Source: UBA922 sp035438805
GTDB taxonomy: Bacteria; Patescibacteriota; Patescibacteriia; Magasanikbacterales; UBA922
Length of the DNA stretch: 13,460 bases
Assembly (NCBI GenBank): GCA_035438805.1
Contig: DAORJA010000024.1
Coordinates: 1 to 13,460 of the forward strand
Direction: 5' to 3'
Part shown: piece by piece, positions 12,023 to 13,460 of the stretch
Layout of the letters: every line of letters starts with the position of its first letter
How positions within the stretch are numbered: the stretch's first letter is position 1
Notes under the pieces: generated by a model
Told to the model about the DNA's origin: nothing
Database searches by the model: none
What the model saw: the letters and a program-made list of their open reading frames with translations, nothing else
Position numbers and translations under genes: made by a program

Positions 12023-13252
12023 TTATTTTTTTTCGATGTGTATGAAGTGCCCGAACCCAAGACTGTGAATGGTCCAATCAAATACAATTCTCAATTTTCT
12101 AAGAAATCCTGGCATATATAGTACGTACACTGTTCGCCGTATCCACCATGCAAATCTGCCGTATAACGCTATTCCTCCGATAATAGCGACTCCGTACCAA
12201 TCTCCTACCGGCATGAGCTGCCCTTTTGATTTGAATACAAATGGTTTTACTTCTTTTCCCCTAAGTCTCTTCACCATATCACCCCCTACAAATTGTCCTT
12301 GTATGTGTGCTACTTCAGCAAGTTGAGGACAAGGTTTTCCCGTAATTCCGTCGAGGGCATAGGCAATATCCCCGATTACATAACATGACTCAATGCCCGT
12401 CATGCGCAGATATTCATCTACTTTGATTCTACCTTTTTCACACTTTTCTTCTTCTACAAATTGTGGGCCCAAATTTTTAAACCCAGCTGCCCATACGGTA
12501 ATATCACTTCTTATTTCTTCACCCGTTTTTAATATTACGGAATTTTTAGTAACTTCGGTAGTTGAATTATTGAATATAAATTCAACCCCCAGTTTCTCAA
12601 GACGTTTTGTAACATTTGCCTGCATTTTTGGTTTCATGGCAGACAATATTGAATTATTTGGTTCAATCACCCTCACGGTAATTTTTTTATGTGGATATAG
12701 TTTTTTCAAATCCCCATTTTTCAATGTCCCATATTGCCCGGCTATTTCCACGCCCACATATCCCCCACCGACAATCGTAATAACACATTCATCAGATTCA
12801 CTATTTTCGAGATTTTCTACTAATGCATACTTAAGTGCCAGCGCATCTTTCAGACTTCGTACGTGATGTGTAAATTCTTTAGTACCCGGTACTCCATAAA
12901 AATTTACCGCACTCCCTAATGCGATAACACAATACTCATATGAAATGACACTGCTAGTGGTACGGACTTCTTTCTTTGTATAGTCAACGCTCTCTACTTT
13001 GGCATTGATGTATGTGTGTGCCGTATCGTGCACCAATTCACGCAGTGGAATTGAGGCATGTGTCGGTTCTACCGATCCTGTTGCCACTTCATGAAGCAGC
13101 GGGATAAAGGTGAAATAATTATTCACGTCTACAATGGTGATGTGCGCACCTAACCCCTTTTGCTTTAATTTTCGATTCAGTGTACGGAATGCTTCATATC
13201 CCCCAATTCCAGCACCGAGAATTACAATATCTGTTTTTAATTTTTCCAACAT
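12023..13252 (-). CDS. ndh: Type II NADH:quinone oxidoreductase-like flavoprotein
   Basis: FAD-dependent pyridine-nucleotide oxidoreductase of the NDH-2 family, which passes electrons from NADH to a membrane quinone without proton pumping. The 409-aa product has the FAD dinucleotide fold GAGIGG (13-18). It has the NDH-2-typical FTFIPLLHEVATG (47-59), the NAD(P)H-binding fold VGGGYVGVE (161-169) and WAAGF (254-258). The FAD-contacting GDIA (294-297) and PQLAEVAHIQG (309-319) are also present. No CxxC redox disulfide follows the first fold, which argues against a disulfide reductase. The C-terminus (about 355-405) is hydrophobic and basic (IIGGIALYGRFAWW), as expected for the amphipathic membrane anchor. 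It is monocistronic, with an extended -10 promoter and no clear Shine-Dalgarno; AAGGAAA is about 20 bases too far. The electron acceptor is inferred from the family. Confidence 0.92.
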   Translation of the reverse strand: MLEKLKTDIVILGAGIGGYEAFRTLNRKLKQKGLGAHITIVDVNNYFTFIPLLHEVATGSVEPTHASIPLRELVHDTAHTYINAKVESVDYTKKEVRTTSSVISYEYCVIALGSAVNFYGVPGTKEFTHHVRSLKDALALKYALVENLENSESDECVITIVGGGYVGVEIAGQYGTLKNGDLKKLYPHKKITVRVIEPNNSILSAMKPKMQANVTKRLEKLGVEFIFNNSTTEVTKNSVILKTGEEIRSDITVWAAGFKNLGPQFVEEEKCEKGRIKVDEYLRMTGIESCYVIGDIAYALDGITGKPCPQLAEVAHIQGQFVGGDMVKRLRGKEVKPFVFKSKGQLMPVGDWYGVAIIGGIALYGRFAWWIRRTVYVLYMPGFLRKLRIVFDWTIHSLGFGHFIHIEKK

Positions 13253-13280
13253 AAACTTTAGCTAAATTTAACGTTTCCTT

Positions 13281-13289
13281 ATTATAGCA
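13281..13289 (-). promoter_or_regulatory. Extended -10 promoter of ndh
   Basis: On the minus strand TGCTATAAT: a perfect -10 (13286-13281) with a TGn extension. The -35 region at 17 bases is poor. The predicted leader is about 25 bases. Confidence 0.75.
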
Positions 13290-13328
13290 GGATGCCTGAT
13301 AGATTGCCTAGCCTGCGAGGGGAGAAAC

Positions 13329-13356
13329 AAAATTCGCCCATTTCTGAGCGAATTTT
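13329..13356 (-). terminator. Intrinsic terminator downstream of the partial gene at the window end
   Basis: AAAATTCGC (13329-13337) and GCGAATTTT (13348-13356) form a 9-bp perfect stem with a 10-base loop. It lies 20 bases after the stop of the partial minus-strand gene. It is A/T-flanked on both sides. Confidence 0.87.
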
Positions 13357-13376
13357 TTGTTCCTAACTAAGGAATA

Positions 13377-13460
13377 TTACACATCAGTTTTCTTTTCTTC
13401 TTCATCAGAACATCCACAGCCACCACCACAACATCCATCGTCATCAGTATTTGCTTCATG
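13377..13460 (-). CDS. C-terminal end of a protein with a Cys/Gly-rich tail (5' partial)
   Basis: The last 27 codons of a gene that enters from beyond the window. The frame ending in TAA (13379-13377) reads an acidic stretch, then GCCGGGCGCS, then DEEEKKTDV. Four cysteines in eight residues between acidic flanks look like a metal-binding tail. SlyD-type FKBP isomerases end in similar CCGG-containing Cys/His-rich tails, but this tail has almost no histidine and the rest of the protein is not visible, so I do not assign it. Frame choice rests on the stop lying 20 bases before a terminator and on the sensible composition; another minus-strand frame is also open here. Confidence 0.6.
   Translation of the reverse strand, partial: HEANTDDDGCCGGGCGCSDEEEKKTDV

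Noticed and set aside
1..13460. CRISPR array, tRNA or rRNA genes, transposase or insertion sequence with terminal repeats
   Set aside because: No regularly spaced repeats, no cloverleaf with CCA-end features in the spacers, no transposase-like protein and no target-site duplications around the GC-rich units that I could see.

Overview
The window reads as a piece of a small, AT-rich bacterial genome. A Candidatus Patescibacteria (CPR, probably Parcubacteria-like) lineage fits best. The pilM/pilN/pilO proteins are short, genes are packed head to tail with overlaps of a few bases, and nearly every transcription unit ends in a clean intrinsic terminator. Almost none of the housekeeping genes has a Shine-Dalgarno sequence. 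This taxonomic call is an inference from gene content and style; there is no rRNA here to confirm it. Stops are used as in code 11.

Layout: (1) 1-4813, plus strand: the end of a type IV pilus assembly operon (pilC, pilM, pilN, pilO, a small bitopic membrane protein in the position of pilP), then a Trm11/TrmG10-like RNA methyltransferase overlapping by ATGA and a strong terminator. (2) 4832-5338, plus: a GC-rich single-gene unit of unknown function. (3) 5337-6190, minus: a HAD-family phosphatase followed by a DUF167/YggU protein. (4) 6237-7633, minus: trigger factor with a perfect consensus promoter and a GAAA-loop terminator. (5) 7651-8428, minus: a second GC-rich single-gene unit with a strong promoter, a leader of about 187 nt, one ORF, 3' hairpins and a terminator. 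(6) 8505-11284, plus: DNA polymerase I without a functional-looking proofreading site, plus a bidirectional terminator. (7) 11295-11988, minus: a third GC-rich single-gene unit whose start overlaps the stop of a possible 31-codon leader ORF. (8) 11971-13289, minus: a type II NADH dehydrogenase-like flavoprotein. (9) 13329-13460: a terminator and the Cys-rich C-terminus of a gene that enters from outside.

The most interesting feature is the set of three GC-rich orphan units (around 52-62% GC in sampled 60-base stretches, against about 37% in polA). Each sits cleanly between conserved transcription units. Each carries its own promoter, leader, one unrecognised ORF of 115-157 codons and an extra hairpin after the stop codon. 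Two of the three have a textbook Shine-Dalgarno sequence and an in-frame stop just before the ATG, which the native genes lack. Short stretches of sequence are shared between the units in non-homologous positions. I read them as a family of acquired, self-contained 'one gene, one transcript' cassettes. Their function is unknown.

Among the ordinary genes, the pilus operon builds the inner-membrane assembly platform (PilC with the PilM/N/O alignment complex). Trigger factor, Pol I and the methyltransferase are core information-processing and folding functions. The NDH-2-like enzyme would reoxidise NADH at the membrane.
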